A stretch of 36,058 nt of DNA, taken from positions 1 to 36,058 of the forward strand of contig CACYHN010000013.1 of NCBI GenBank assembly GCA_902774275.1, read 5' to 3'. The notes under the pieces are model-generated. The model did no database searches. It was not told where the DNA came from and saw only the letters and a list, made by a program, of their open reading frames with translations. Shown here piece by piece: positions 15,497-24,584 of the stretch. This stretch comes from an uncultured Bacteroidales bacterium. GTDB taxonomy: Bacteria; Bacteroidota; Bacteroidia; Bacteroidales; Bacteroidaceae. The stretch's first letter is position 1, and each line of letters begins with the position of its first letter. Both the position numbers and the translations under genes were made by a program.

Positions 15497-17761
15497 CTAG
15501 TCCCACCATTCGCAGGCTGATTTCTCACCGGCCAGCCAGACTATATCGCCTTCCTTGAAACGGTAGTCCGGTTTGGGATTGGTAGTAACCTGACCTTCAC
15601 TGACCACGCTTATAACCATGCAACCGTATGAGCGCATATCAGTTTCACGCAGGGTCTTGCCGGTAAGCCATGAGTCTTCCTTAAGGGTAATGGACTCCAG
15701 TTGGAAAGCACGGGGCGCAAGCGTATCGGCTGCGGTCTTTTCAGGAATGTGAACATCTTCAGCCATATCCTTGCGGAATTCAGCCAACTGTTCCCTGGTG
15801 CCCACTGCCAGAAGTTTATCATACGGATAAACCACCTCTGTCCCACGGGGAATCATAATGGTGCGGCTGCCACGAACTATCTTTACTATGTTCACGCCTG
15901 ATTTGTTACGGAACGGCAATTCATTCAAAGGCTTGCCAATATAGAGCGAATCAGGTGATATGGTAAGCATATCGGTCTTGACATTGTAGCGTGACATCTT
16001 GTCGCTCACTGATGAAGTGACAGGAGCCATACGGCGCTGCTGCTGCTCCTTTTCGTTCAGATTAGCCATGAAACGGTCCTCCACCATAGTGAACTTGCTG
16101 ATGGAGCGTCGTCCTATGAAGAAGAAAGCCACGCCCGATATGAATATGAGCAGAATTGTCCAAAACGCCAGATTGAAATGACTTACTATTACGCTGATTA
16201 CAAACCCCATGGCAATAAGGATGCGCAACAGGGCAAGCGATATGACAGGCCAGACATTGGAGCGTTTTGACTTGATGAGTTTAATGGATGAGCGGCTTAT
16301 CTGGTCACCTGACAAGGCAAAGCCCACCAGGAACGGAGACATGACAACCAGCGTTATTACAACACTTATCAGGTTCCTCACAAACGGAGTGAGGCTGTCC
16401 AGACGACTGTTCAGGAACTTGTCAAGGAACAGATGCGAACCTAAGTTGAGAGCTACTAGTATCACTCCATAAAGCAGCATACGCAGAGCCAGTTCCCTGA
16501 TAAGGGATTTCCACTCATTCTGGGCAGCGGCGGTGTTGTCACGATCCTGCGTGGAGAATGAATTGATTTTCTGCACAAAATCAGCCGGCAGCTTTTTCAG
16601 CAGCAGATTATATGCCGGCGTACCAGCCTTAATCATATAAGGTGTGGTAAAGGTGGTTATAACCGATACCGTTATGACAACAGGATATATGAAATCCCTC
16701 ATCACACCTAATGACACGCCCAGACCTGCAATGATGAACGAGAACTCACCCAACTGTGCCAAACTGAAACCTGCGTGAACGGCATTGTCCAGTCCCTGGC
16801 CCGCCACCACGGCTCCTGATGTCGAGAAGAACAATATCCCTACCATGACCGTTATGGTGAGAACCAGTATCGTACCCCAATGCTCAGCAATAACGTGCGG
16901 ATCAACCATCATACCTACTGATACAAAGAATATTGCACCGAACAGATCCTTGATACCCTTGACCAGATGCATGATATGCTCACTTTCAAGTGTCTCAGCC
17001 AGTATGGAGCCCATCACGAAAGCACCTAATGCCGCCGAAAAACCAGCCAAAGTAGCCAGTGACACCATCACAAAGCACAAGCCTATGCTTACCAGCAGCA
17101 GGATCTCATCATTCAGATATTTGTGCGCCTTCTTGAGCATTGTGGGAATAAGATAGATACCCACCAGGAACCACAGGATCAGGAAAAACACCAGCTTGCC
17201 AAGCCCCATAAGCATCTCGCCTCCGGCAAACTTGTTTGATACGGCAAGAGTGGAGAGCAACACCATAAGTACCACAGCAATAAGATCCTCAAAAACCAGT
17301 GCACCGAATACCAACGGTGCAAATGGTTTCTCCTTGAGCCCAAGGTCATCATACGCCTTGATGATAATGGTGGTAGATGACATGGATAGCATACCGCCCA
17401 GGAAAATGGATTCCATATTGCTCCATCCCAGCGCCTCACCAACCACAAAACCAAGTATAAACATACCTACGCACTGAGTCATGGCGGTAATGAGCGCACT
17501 GCTGCCCACCTTGAGCAGTTTCTTGAAACTGAATTCCAGTCCAAGGGCAAACAGCAGGAATATGATACCTATCTCAGACCATTCACTTACCGTTGCGGTA
17601 CTGGTCACAGTGGGGAACAATCCCATGTGAGGCCCTACCAGGAAACCGGCCAGGATATACCCCAGTATCAGAGGCTGCTTAAGTGCTTTGGATATTATCG
17701 TGAAGACACCTGCCGATATCAATATCAACGCAAGGTCCTTTAATAGATTTGCTTCTTCCAT
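15497..17761 (-). CDS. CPA2-family cation/proton antiporter with TrkA-C domains
   Basis: A 754-residue inner membrane protein. About 12 hydrophobic helices carry the CPA2/Kef signatures (PLILGYILAGFLVGP, EIGIIFLLFALGLEFSF, SMSSTTIIIKAYDDLG, VFEDLIAVVLM). Two further helices lie near residues 430-530. The cytoplasmic tail holds two TrkA-C (RCK_C)-like units (about 600-665 and 685-750), but no NAD-binding TrkA-N domain is evident. Members exchange K+ or Na+ for protons; TrkA-C domains bind small ligands such as cyclic dinucleotides in some homologues, so ligand gating is possible. It is transcribed alone, with a -7 box at 17779-17786. It is divergent from the cobalamin operon. Confidence 0.9.
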   Translation of the reverse strand: MEEANLLKDLALILISAGVFTIISKALKQPLILGYILAGFLVGPHMGLFPTVTSTATVSEWSEIGIIFLLFALGLEFSFKKLLKVGSSALITAMTQCVGMFILGFVVGEALGWSNMESIFLGGMLSMSSTTIIIKAYDDLGLKEKPFAPLVFGALVFEDLIAVVLMVLLSTLAVSNKFAGGEMLMGLGKLVFFLILWFLVGIYLIPTMLKKAHKYLNDEILLLVSIGLCFVMVSLATLAGFSAALGAFVMGSILAETLESEHIMHLVKGIKDLFGAIFFVSVGMMVDPHVIAEHWGTILVLTITVMVGILFFSTSGAVVAGQGLDNAVHAGFSLAQLGEFSFIIAGLGVSLGVMRDFIYPVVITVSVITTFTTPYMIKAGTPAYNLLLKKLPADFVQKINSFSTQDRDNTAAAQNEWKSLIRELALRMLLYGVILVALNLGSHLFLDKFLNSRLDSLTPFVRNLISVVITLVVMSPFLVGFALSGDQISRSSIKLIKSKRSNVWPVISLALLRILIAMGFVISVIVSHFNLAFWTILLIFISGVAFFFIGRRSISKFTMVEDRFMANLNEKEQQQRRMAPVTSSVSDKMSRYNVKTDMLTISPDSLYIGKPLNELPFRNKSGVNIVKIVRGSRTIMIPRGTEVVYPYDKLLAVGTREQLAEFRKDMAEDVHIPEKTAADTLAPRAFQLESITLKEDSWLTGKTLRETDMRSYGCMVISVVSEGQVTTNPKPDYRFKEGDIVWLAGEKSACEWWD

Positions 17762-17778
17762 AAATCTGAACTATACTG

Positions 17779-17786
17779 CAAAAGTA
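17779..17786 (-). promoter_or_regulatory. -7 box for the antiporter gene
   Basis: TACTTTTG on the minus strand, 17 nt before the ATG at 17761, matches the Bacteroidetes -7 consensus. No clear -33 partner is seen. Confidence 0.5.
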
Positions 17787-17843
17787 CAACTTGTTAATTG
17801 AAAAATAACATGACAAATCTGTGTATTAATAAGAATCTGTTTA

Positions 17844-17851
17844 TAACTTTG
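17844..17851 (+). promoter_or_regulatory. -7 box of the cobalamin operon
   Basis: TAACTTTG precedes the riboswitch. Transcription should begin close to 17858, exactly before the structured RNA. Confidence 0.55.
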
Positions 17852-17857
17852 CGGTGT

Positions 17858-18030
17858 CTTGTTCCGATGCCCCGTGGCGGGGATAGGATTAATAGGGAAT
17901 CAGGTGAGAATCCTGAACAGTCCCGCTGCTGTAAACCTCAATGGAGTCTGTCCACTCTTGGCCACTGCCTTATACAGGCGGGAAGGCGGACAGACAGGGT
18001 AAGTCAGAAGACCTGCAAGACATTATAAGC
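17858..18030 (+). promoter_or_regulatory. Cobalamin (AdoCbl) riboswitch
   Basis: The conserved core runs from GGGAATCAGGTGAGAATCC (starting at 17895) through CAGTCCCGCTGCTGTAA (starting at 17918). It ends with the B12 box AGTCAGAAGACCTGC (starting at 18002), the order and spacing of class-I cobalamin riboswitches. A variable P7-P11-like region (17940-17998) lies between. The first ORF starts about 60 nt after the B12 box. No strong terminator hairpin with U-tract is seen before it, which favours control of translation initiation. Binding of adenosyl- or related cobalamin should repress the five downstream uptake genes. Confidence 0.96.
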
Positions 18031-18089
18031 CTGGACATTTCTCGAGGAAAGAACAATGGCAACCAACAAACAACATAAAGCAACCTAAA

Positions 18090-18560
18090 ATGAAAAAATT
18101 ACTGTTATTGATGCTACTTGCATCTTTTCAGATGGTTGTGTCGGCCAGTAATGCCGTGACAATTCTTCAAAAGGACGGTCTGAGTTTCAGCTATGCTTTT
18201 GATGAGAAGCCGGTAGTTACCTACTCCGCCAACAATCTGATTCTTACAACCACACAGGTTTCAGTGGAATATCCCATTTCCACTATCAAGAAGATTTCCT
18301 TCTCAGACACCCAGTCTGACCCGGTAACCGCTGTAGAGACAGTCACTGAGAATCCGGAACTGGAGATTGATGATTTCAACATCACAATTGCCGGAGCTAA
18401 AGCTGACGCCATCATCTCACTCATAGGCCCGGACGGCAAGATCCTCAACTCTTACAAAGCAGACGCTGAGGGTAATGCATCATTCAGCATTGCTGAACTC
18501 CCCGATGGCCTTTACATAATCTCATCCGATAACTTAACCTGCAAAATACTGAAAAAATGA
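18090..18560 (+). CDS. Small secreted protein of the cobalamin operon, unknown function
   Basis: 156 residues with a signal peptide (MKKLLLLMLLASFQMVVSA). The middle has a short Bacteroidales leader-type pattern ending VEYPISTIKKISFSD, similar to the VAVDDIDSIAFN segment of the next gene. The C-terminal about 75 residues (ISLIGPDGKILNSYKADAEGNASFSIAELPDGLYIISSDNLTCKILKK) look like a type IX-secretion-type C-terminal sorting domain or its Bacteroidales cousin. Being first after the riboswitch and overlapping the DUF4465 gene by ATGA, it most likely belongs to B12 capture at the cell surface, but no direct functional motif is visible. Confidence 0.7.
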   Translation: MKKLLLLMLLASFQMVVSASNAVTILQKDGLSFSYAFDEKPVVTYSANNLILTTTQVSVEYPISTIKKISFSDTQSDPVTAVETVTENPELEIDDFNITIAGAKADAIISLIGPDGKILNSYKADAEGNASFSIAELPDGLYIISSDNLTCKILKK

Positions 18561-19390
18561 AACATAATGTAGTTAAATCAACGCTTTTGCGTTTTGCCGC
18601 AGCAGTACTGCTTGTATTTGGAACCGTACCGGCATCTGCCCAGTATTATATGAACGTTGTCATGAATAACGGAGAGACCATCAAGGTGGCCGTTGATGAC
18701 ATTGACAGCATCGCATTCAATGCAGAATATACACTCTCTGTAAGCCTTCCTAAGGCAGACTCTGTTTATCTGGCCACCAACACAGATAACATTTATGGTT
18801 ATGGATACAACAGGAGTGATATCACTATCGGTGAGTTCGTCTTGACTCATTCACATGCAGATTGGGGTTATGGAAACTCTTTCGGTGAAGCTTTCACCTT
18901 CTCAAGCTGCACAGATGACCAGACACCCGGTTACACAAATCTTTCTGCCATTACAAAGGAAGGTGTAAAGACCAATGCCTATTTCATTGCAAATGCAGGT
19001 GGTGCCGCTTATGAAGGAGGTCTGGCCGCTGAGATATCATTTAAAGATGGTAAAGCTTACAAAGCAAAGGAGTGCTACGTAACAAATTCGACCTACGCAT
19101 ATCTGGCCATCAAGGATCAAAATGTTGGTTGGGGCTCAGTTAAGGAGTGGACTGCAGAAGATGTCTTTACCCTTACCATAACCGGTTACAACGGCGACAC
19201 TAAGACTGAAAGTATTGATTTTCTGCTTGCTGATGGTCTGGATATAGTTGACACCTGGCAGAAAGTTGACCTGAGCGCTCTTGGCGAGGTAACAAAGATC
19301 CAGTTCTCACTATCATCAACAGACAATAATGCATCTGGTATGCTTACTCCCGCATACTTCTGCCTTGACCAACTGACAGTGGAGGAATAA
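18557..19390 (+). CDS. DUF4465-family surface protein of the B12 locus
   Basis: 277 residues with a signal peptide (ending VPASAQ). A short segment MNVVMNNGETIKVAVDDIDSIAFN follows, then a DUF4465 domain with its characteristic features (DWGYGNSFGEAFTFSSCTDDQTPGYTNLSAI, GGLAAEISF, YVTNSTYAYLAIKDQN, DNNASGMLTPAYFCLDQLTV). DUF4465 proteins recur in Bacteroidetes cobalamin operons. I associate them with the BtuH-type class of B12-binding surface proteins, but that exact assignment is from memory and unverified. It is translationally coupled to the preceding gene and lies 6 nt before the receptor gene. Confidence 0.82.
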   Translation: MKHNVVKSTLLRFAAAVLLVFGTVPASAQYYMNVVMNNGETIKVAVDDIDSIAFNAEYTLSVSLPKADSVYLATNTDNIYGYGYNRSDITIGEFVLTHSHADWGYGNSFGEAFTFSSCTDDQTPGYTNLSAITKEGVKTNAYFIANAGGAAYEGGLAAEISFKDGKAYKAKECYVTNSTYAYLAIKDQNVGWGSVKEWTAEDVFTLTITGYNGDTKTESIDFLLADGLDIVDTWQKVDLSALGEVTKIQFSLSSTDNNASGMLTPAYFCLDQLTVEE

Positions 19391-19396
19391 TACTTG

Positions 19397-21397
19397 ATGA
19401 CTCATAGCAATAGACATATTGCTTGTTTGATAGCAATCTGCACCCTGTATCTCCCCGTGGAGGTACAGGGTCAGATTTTAACTGACACTACCCGTACTGA
19501 GACCATACAGGAGGTATCTGTCATAGGAGAGCGCACCGCCGGAGCGCGCGCTGTATCGGCCCAGAAGATGGCTGACACAAGGCTTATGCAAGCCACCGGC
19601 TCATTACAGATATCAGATGTGATCAAGTATTTCAGCGGAGCCACCGTAAAGGATTACGGAGGCGTAGGCGGATTAAAAACCGTATCCGTACGCGGTCTTG
19701 GCGCATCACACACCGCCGTTGCATATGACGGCATAATCATAACAGACAATCAGACCGGGCAGATAGACCTGGGCCGTTTCTCAGCCAATCAGGCCAGTTC
19801 AGTCCGCCTGGTAAGCGGCCCTGACAATGACCTGCTTCAGACCGCAGCCATGGCAGCCCAAGCCGCAGCCATAACCGTCAGTTCCGCACGCCCGCAACTT
19901 AACGGAGCAAAAAGAGACGTCCAAGATGAACTCAAATACGGCAGTTTCAACACATTCTCCGCTCTGGCCAACACGGCGTTTGACTTAGGTCACGGCAATG
20001 CCTTGACCGCCCAGGCCGAATTGCTATATACGGACGGGAATTATCCCTATATCCAAAACAACGGCGACAACTCCGCTACCAAGACCCGTGACAACTCTGA
20101 CGTAACCCGTTTCAGGGCCGAGGCTGCATGGTTCAGCACCTTGAACGGGAATACAGAGTTAACGGTAAGAGCCTACCTCTATCTGTCCAGTCAGGGACTT
20201 CCCGCCAATATACTGTACAATGACAACGCCTCAGGTGAAAGGCTCTGGAACCGTGAGGGATTTGTACAGTCTTCATTAAGGAAAGAGCTGAGCGAACGCC
20301 TTACACTCAAAGCGAGCGCCAAATACGGGATAACCCACACCCGTTATCTTGACCCCAAGGTTAACAACAGTGCAGGTCAGACCGATAACCGATACACCGA
20401 GCAAGAGGGGTATCTCTCCGGAGTCCTGCTGTACCGGCTCACCAACAGCCTGTCGGCGTCGGCCGCTCTTGACGGCCGTCTGTCCAAGCTGGACGGCAAC
20501 GGGAAAAACCAGGCCAGCCCCACCAGGGCAACAGTGAATGCATCGGCCGCATTGAAATATGTTTCAGAAAGGGTTACGCTTACAGGCAGGCTCAACTATG
20601 TGGGGACTGTTGAGGAGACCAGGATCCGCAAGGCAGCTGAGAGCTACAGCCACCTGTCACCTGTCATCGGTGCCAACTGGCTCATCTGGCCTGCCGCCGG
20701 ACTCCATCTGAGAGCCTCATACACCGGCACATATCGTCTGCCCACATTCAACGACCTCTATTTTGAGCAGATAGGACGCCGCGACCTCAAGCCGGAAAGA
20801 GCCTCGGTGACATCGGCCGGACTTGTACTTGAGAATGAGGCCGGGAATTGGGAGATATCATTTTATGCCGATGCATATAACAGCAGCGTAAAAGACCGCA
20901 TCCTGGCTGTTCCGGGCAAGAACACAGCCATATGGATGATGAAGAATGTAGGGCATGTGGTAACCCACGGGTTAGAGACCGGCGTTGATGTAATCTGCAT
21001 GGAAGGCCGCATCCGCCCCGCCGCAAAGTTGTCATACACATACCAGCGTGCCATGGACAAGTCGGACAGCGGCAGCAGCACATGGAATCATCAGCTTCCA
21101 TACACCCCAAGGCACTCGGCATCGGCCGTAGCATGGATTGAAACCCCTCTTGTCAACCTGAGCTTAAACTGTATTTATAGCGGAGACTACTACAGCAACG
21201 ACTATAACGGACCTGAATATCACATGCCGTCATACTACGAGGCTGGATGTTCCGCATGGCGTTCCTTTAACTTTAGCCGCATAACTTCAACTGTTAAGGT
21301 TGAATGTATTAACTTTACAGACAGCCGCTACGAGCTGGTACGGAATTTCCCCATGCCGGGAAGACAGTTCCGTTTAACATTAAAAGCTGATTTCTGA
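19397..21397 (+). CDS. btuB: BtuB-like TonB-dependent cobalamin receptor
   Basis: A 666-residue outer membrane receptor. After a signal peptide, the segment TETIQEVSVIGERT supplies a TonB-box-like motif. The plug domain follows (SDVIKYFSGATVKDYGGVGGLKTVSVRGLGASHTAVAYDGI, QIDLGRFSANQASSVRLVSGP), then a 22-strand-type beta barrel ending in the aromatic C-terminus FRLTLKADF. The barrel end FTDSRYELVRNFPMPGR is the usual TonB receptor signature. It imports cobalamin, or cobinamide, across the outer membrane using TonB energy. A TTG start at 19394 is possible; ATG at 19397 is preferred. Its stop overlaps the BtuG-like start by one base, fitting the known BtuB-BtuG surface complex. Confidence 0.9.
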   Translation: MTHSNRHIACLIAICTLYLPVEVQGQILTDTTRTETIQEVSVIGERTAGARAVSAQKMADTRLMQATGSLQISDVIKYFSGATVKDYGGVGGLKTVSVRGLGASHTAVAYDGIIITDNQTGQIDLGRFSANQASSVRLVSGPDNDLLQTAAMAAQAAAITVSSARPQLNGAKRDVQDELKYGSFNTFSALANTAFDLGHGNALTAQAELLYTDGNYPYIQNNGDNSATKTRDNSDVTRFRAEAAWFSTLNGNTELTVRAYLYLSSQGLPANILYNDNASGERLWNREGFVQSSLRKELSERLTLKASAKYGITHTRYLDPKVNNSAGQTDNRYTEQEGYLSGVLLYRLTNSLSASAALDGRLSKLDGNGKNQASPTRATVNASAALKYVSERVTLTGRLNYVGTVEETRIRKAAESYSHLSPVIGANWLIWPAAGLHLRASYTGTYRLPTFNDLYFEQIGRRDLKPERASVTSAGLVLENEAGNWEISFYADAYNSSVKDRILAVPGKNTAIWMMKNVGHVVTHGLETGVDVICMEGRIRPAAKLSYTYQRAMDKSDSGSSTWNHQLPYTPRHSASAVAWIETPLVNLSLNCIYSGDYYSNDYNGPEYHMPSYYEAGCSAWRSFNFSRITSTVKVECINFTDSRYELVRNFPMPGRQFRLTLKADF

Positions 21398-23316
21398 TGA
21401 AAAAGCTGTCCATCCTATCATTAGCTGCATTATTCATGGCCTGTGACCCCGAGCCTGTACTCTCTGACATGGAAGGCCGTCCCGATGACTCTCCTCACAA
21501 AGGTGCGTATATCCTGTCCGAAGGGCTTTTCAATCTTAACAACAGCACTCTCACATGGATAGATTTCAGTACCGGCAAGCCCGATTCATGGAGTTCACAG
21601 GGCAACACATCGTATGACTGTTTTGAAAAGGTGAACGGACGTCGCATAGGCGACACGGCCAATGACCTGCTCCTGTACGGAAGCCGTCTGTATATAGCGG
21701 TCAACGTATCAAGCACCATCGAGATCCTGGATGCAGCCACCTGCACCTCGCTCAAGCAGATCAGGATGGAGCGGAACGGAGCACCGTCTGAACCACGCTA
21801 TATGGCGGCACACGGCGGGTATGTATATGTATGCAACTTTGACGGCACGGTACAGCGCATAGACACGCTCACCATGCAAATAGATGCGACGGTAAACGTA
21901 GGCCGCAATCCGGACGGGATATGTTATGCAGCCGGAAAGCTATATGTATCAAACTCCGGAGGACTTGACCCGGACAACCCGGACAACACCGTATCCGTAA
22001 TAGACGTGAACAGTTTCACGGAGAATAAGCGTATAGAAACACGCAGCAATCCCGGAACCATACGCACAGACGGGAAGAGCGTATTCGTAGTGTCACGCGG
22101 TATTTTTGATTATGACAAAAAGGACTATGACTACCGTCTGCACCGTATTGACGTAGAGACAGACCTGCTGACCGACACATACGATATTCCCGTACTCGGC
22201 ATGGACATATATGACGGCAAGGCATGGATTTACCGTTACGGAAGCAACCGGATTCAGGTTATGGACTTGGAATCCGGGCATATAATCAAACCGGATTTCA
22301 TTACTGACGGTACCCGGATAGAATGCCCGTACAGCATAAGCGTAGATACTGCCACGGGAAAAGTCTATATCACTGATGCAGCCAATTACACTACCCCCGG
22401 CACACTTTACTGCTTCTCCCCTGACGGCAAGCTGGAATACAGTATTTCCGGAATAGGCATCAACCCCAATACCATTCAGTTCTGTGACTTGAGTGTAAGC
22501 ACCACCCCCTATTCCGGCGGTCAGGAACAGAAACCGGGTAAACTCAGCCGGGTGTTTGAATATATGCCGGCACCGGGGCAGTTTGTCAATATCCTCCCCG
22601 AATATGAACCTGACGATGACGCACAGGCCATGGCGGACAAATGTCTGAATGCGTTGCTTACAACCGGTCAGATGATAACGTTGGGAGGATTCGGCGGATA
22701 CGTTACAGTAGGTTTTGATGCTCCCGTGCACAATCTTGAAGGTCCTGATTTCCGTATTGACGGCAATGCAATCATAAACGGTGCCGAGCCCGCAGTGGTT
22801 TGGGTAAGTGCCGATGTCAACAGGAACGGACAGCCGGATGACCCGTGGTATGAGATTTACGGATCAGAGCAGAAAGAGGGCCGTGCCACCGCCGGATACA
22901 CCATCAGATACGGCAAGCCGTCGGCTGATGACGGAGATTCAGACTGGAAAGGTTCTGACGGCCGTACCGGAAGCGTAAAGCACAACAATTTCCACAAACA
23001 GCCTTACTACCCTCTGTGGTATTCCGTTGACACGGTATCATTTACTGCCACCCTGTTGCCGGATAACATGTCACATGACGGTAAGAACTGGGTAATGCCT
23101 GCATTCGGGTTCGGTTATGCGGATAACCTGCCCAATTCTGAAACCAATTCAGCATTTGACATAGACTGGGCTGTCAAACCCGACGGCTCACCCGCACAAC
23201 TTGAACAGATAGACTTCATCAAGATACAGAATGCGGTTATAGGATGGAATAAGCTCACCGGAGAGCAATCAACAGAGGTAACATCCATAACCAACCTTAA
23301 TCCTTCAGAACAATGA
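21397..23316 (+). CDS. btuG: BtuG-like surface lipoprotein fused to a C-terminal Ca-motif domain
   Basis: A 639-residue lipoprotein (lipobox LFMAC, Cys16). Residues about 36-355 form a YncE/DUF5074-type beta-propeller with repeated blades (VSSTIEILDAATC, GTVQRIDTLTMQ, NTVSVIDVNSF, NRIQVMDLESG), as in BtuG, which captures cobalamin at the surface and hands it to BtuB. Residues about 390-639 form a second domain (GQFVNILPEYEPDDD, LGGFGGYVTVGFD, DVNRNGQPDDPWYEIYGSE, FHKQPYYPLWY, WVMPAFGFGYADN). It contains a DxNxNGxxDD calcium-type motif near residue 474. This domain occurs in Bacteroidetes cell-surface proteins. Characterised BtuG proteins are roughly the propeller alone, so this is a longer version. 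btuF overlaps its end by ATGA. Confidence 0.88.
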   Translation: MKKLSILSLAALFMACDPEPVLSDMEGRPDDSPHKGAYILSEGLFNLNNSTLTWIDFSTGKPDSWSSQGNTSYDCFEKVNGRRIGDTANDLLLYGSRLYIAVNVSSTIEILDAATCTSLKQIRMERNGAPSEPRYMAAHGGYVYVCNFDGTVQRIDTLTMQIDATVNVGRNPDGICYAAGKLYVSNSGGLDPDNPDNTVSVIDVNSFTENKRIETRSNPGTIRTDGKSVFVVSRGIFDYDKKDYDYRLHRIDVETDLLTDTYDIPVLGMDIYDGKAWIYRYGSNRIQVMDLESGHIIKPDFITDGTRIECPYSISVDTATGKVYITDAANYTTPGTLYCFSPDGKLEYSISGIGINPNTIQFCDLSVSTTPYSGGQEQKPGKLSRVFEYMPAPGQFVNILPEYEPDDDAQAMADKCLNALLTTGQMITLGGFGGYVTVGFDAPVHNLEGPDFRIDGNAIINGAEPAVVWVSADVNRNGQPDDPWYEIYGSEQKEGRATAGYTIRYGKPSADDGDSDWKGSDGRTGSVKHNNFHKQPYYPLWYSVDTVSFTATLLPDNMSHDGKNWVMPAFGFGYADNLPNSETNSAFDIDWAVKPDGSPAQLEQIDFIKIQNAVIGWNKLTGEQSTEVTSITNLNPSEQ

Positions 23317-24419
23317 AAGCCAGATTGGTACTCTTACCGGCGCTGACCGTCCTGTTGTTATCCTGCTCCAACGGCACTCATTTCAATGCTACGGGCGGCA
23401 TCATGGAATACTCCAGCCATATAGTGCTTGACGACACCCCTCAAGGGTTCAACGCACAGATAGCCAACCCATGGAAAAAGAACACACTGCTGCACTCATA
23501 CACATTCAGCACGAATGAGGGTACAGACTACAGTTTCAACAGGAACAGCAATACCATCCAGGTGCCGCTCAAGCACATAGTTGTCATGACCAACAGCCTG
23601 GCTCACCTCATGGTGGAACTCGGTGCAGAAGACTGCATTGCAGGCGTATGTGAATCAGAATACATAGCAGACTCCGTAATACGGGCACGGTTAGCCAACG
23701 GCATGATTGCTGACTGCGGCAACAGTATGTATCCCACCATAGAGAAGATTATGGAACTAAAACCAGACGCAATAATGGTATCTCCCTTTGAGGAGACAGG
23801 CTACGGTCAGCTTGAGAAACTGGGAATACCATTATTGGAGTGCGCCGACTACATGGAGACATCACCATTGGCCCGTGCGGAATGGATGCGTTTCTATGGA
23901 CGTCTTTTCGGCGTGGGCAGCAATGCAGACTCCCTGTTCCGACAAGTCAAATCAAACTATCAAGCGCTATGTGAAACCGCCGCCAAGACACCCCTGCGCC
24001 CCAAAGTGATGCTCGATACCAAAAGCGGCTCAGCCTGGTATATGGCAGGTGGCGGCAGTACCATCGGACAGATGATAGCCGACGCCGGAGGAGACTATAT
24101 ATTCTCTGAAAACAGCAACAGCGGCTCAGTGCCGCTGTCATTTGAAACCGTATTTGAAAAAGCCCGGGATGCCGATGTATGGTTGCTCAAGAACAGTTCT
24201 TCAAATCCGCTTACCTACAGGATGCTGGAATCTGATTTCAGGCAATACTCCTCATTCAAACCGTTTAAGGAGCGGAACATCTGGGTATGTGATGTATATC
24301 AGGTTCCCTATTTTGAGCTAACCGCATTCCATCCCGATATACTGCTGGCAGACTTTATGAGCATCTTCCACCCGGAACTGAGCCACGCCCGCAGCTTCTA
24401 TCACCCGATGGATGAGTAG
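23313..24419 (+). CDS. btuF: BtuF-like cobalamin-binding ABC transporter lipoprotein
   Basis: A 368-residue lipoprotein (MKARLVLLPALTVLLLSC, Cys18) of the class III metal-chelate-binding fold. It shows the typical opening IVVMTNSLAHLMVELGAEDCIAGVCESEYI, the interdomain region TIEKIMELKPDAIMVSPFEETGYGQLEKLGIPLLECADYMETSPLARAEWMRFYG, and GGGSTIGQMIADAGGDYIF. It should bind cobalamin in the periplasm and deliver it to an inner membrane BtuCD transporter. btuC and btuD, often next in Bacteroidetes loci, are not present here. Its ATG overlaps the BtuG stop. It is the last gene of the riboswitch operon. Confidence 0.88.
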   Translation: MKARLVLLPALTVLLLSCSNGTHFNATGGIMEYSSHIVLDDTPQGFNAQIANPWKKNTLLHSYTFSTNEGTDYSFNRNSNTIQVPLKHIVVMTNSLAHLMVELGAEDCIAGVCESEYIADSVIRARLANGMIADCGNSMYPTIEKIMELKPDAIMVSPFEETGYGQLEKLGIPLLECADYMETSPLARAEWMRFYGRLFGVGSNADSLFRQVKSNYQALCETAAKTPLRPKVMLDTKSGSAWYMAGGGSTIGQMIADAGGDYIFSENSNSGSVPLSFETVFEKARDADVWLLKNSSSNPLTYRMLESDFRQYSSFKPFKERNIWVCDVYQVPYFELTAFHPDILLADFMSIFHPELSHARSFYHPMDE

Positions 24420-24584
24420 AAACTGTTTTAATTTGTTCCGTGAAGATAATTATGGACTATTTTATTCTCTGGTTATGCCGATTTGAGGGAGTAATGGAGG
24501 TCCATTATGACCGAGAAGCGGTGGAAACAGAGGAAAAAAGAGGCCGTAAGAAATTCATGGAAACAAATCAAAATAGTTTCTAAT

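Noticed and set aside
15480-15510. GTGACCCATTAGGGCTAGTCCCACC between convergent genes, reminiscent of the GGGAC/GTCCC repeats
   Set aside because: The match is weak, it includes both genes' 3' ends, and no stable stem is formed.
24452-24583. 43-codon open frame after btuF
   Set aside because: No promoter of its own, no recognisable motif, and the composition is unconvincing; could be a small protein but cannot be supported.
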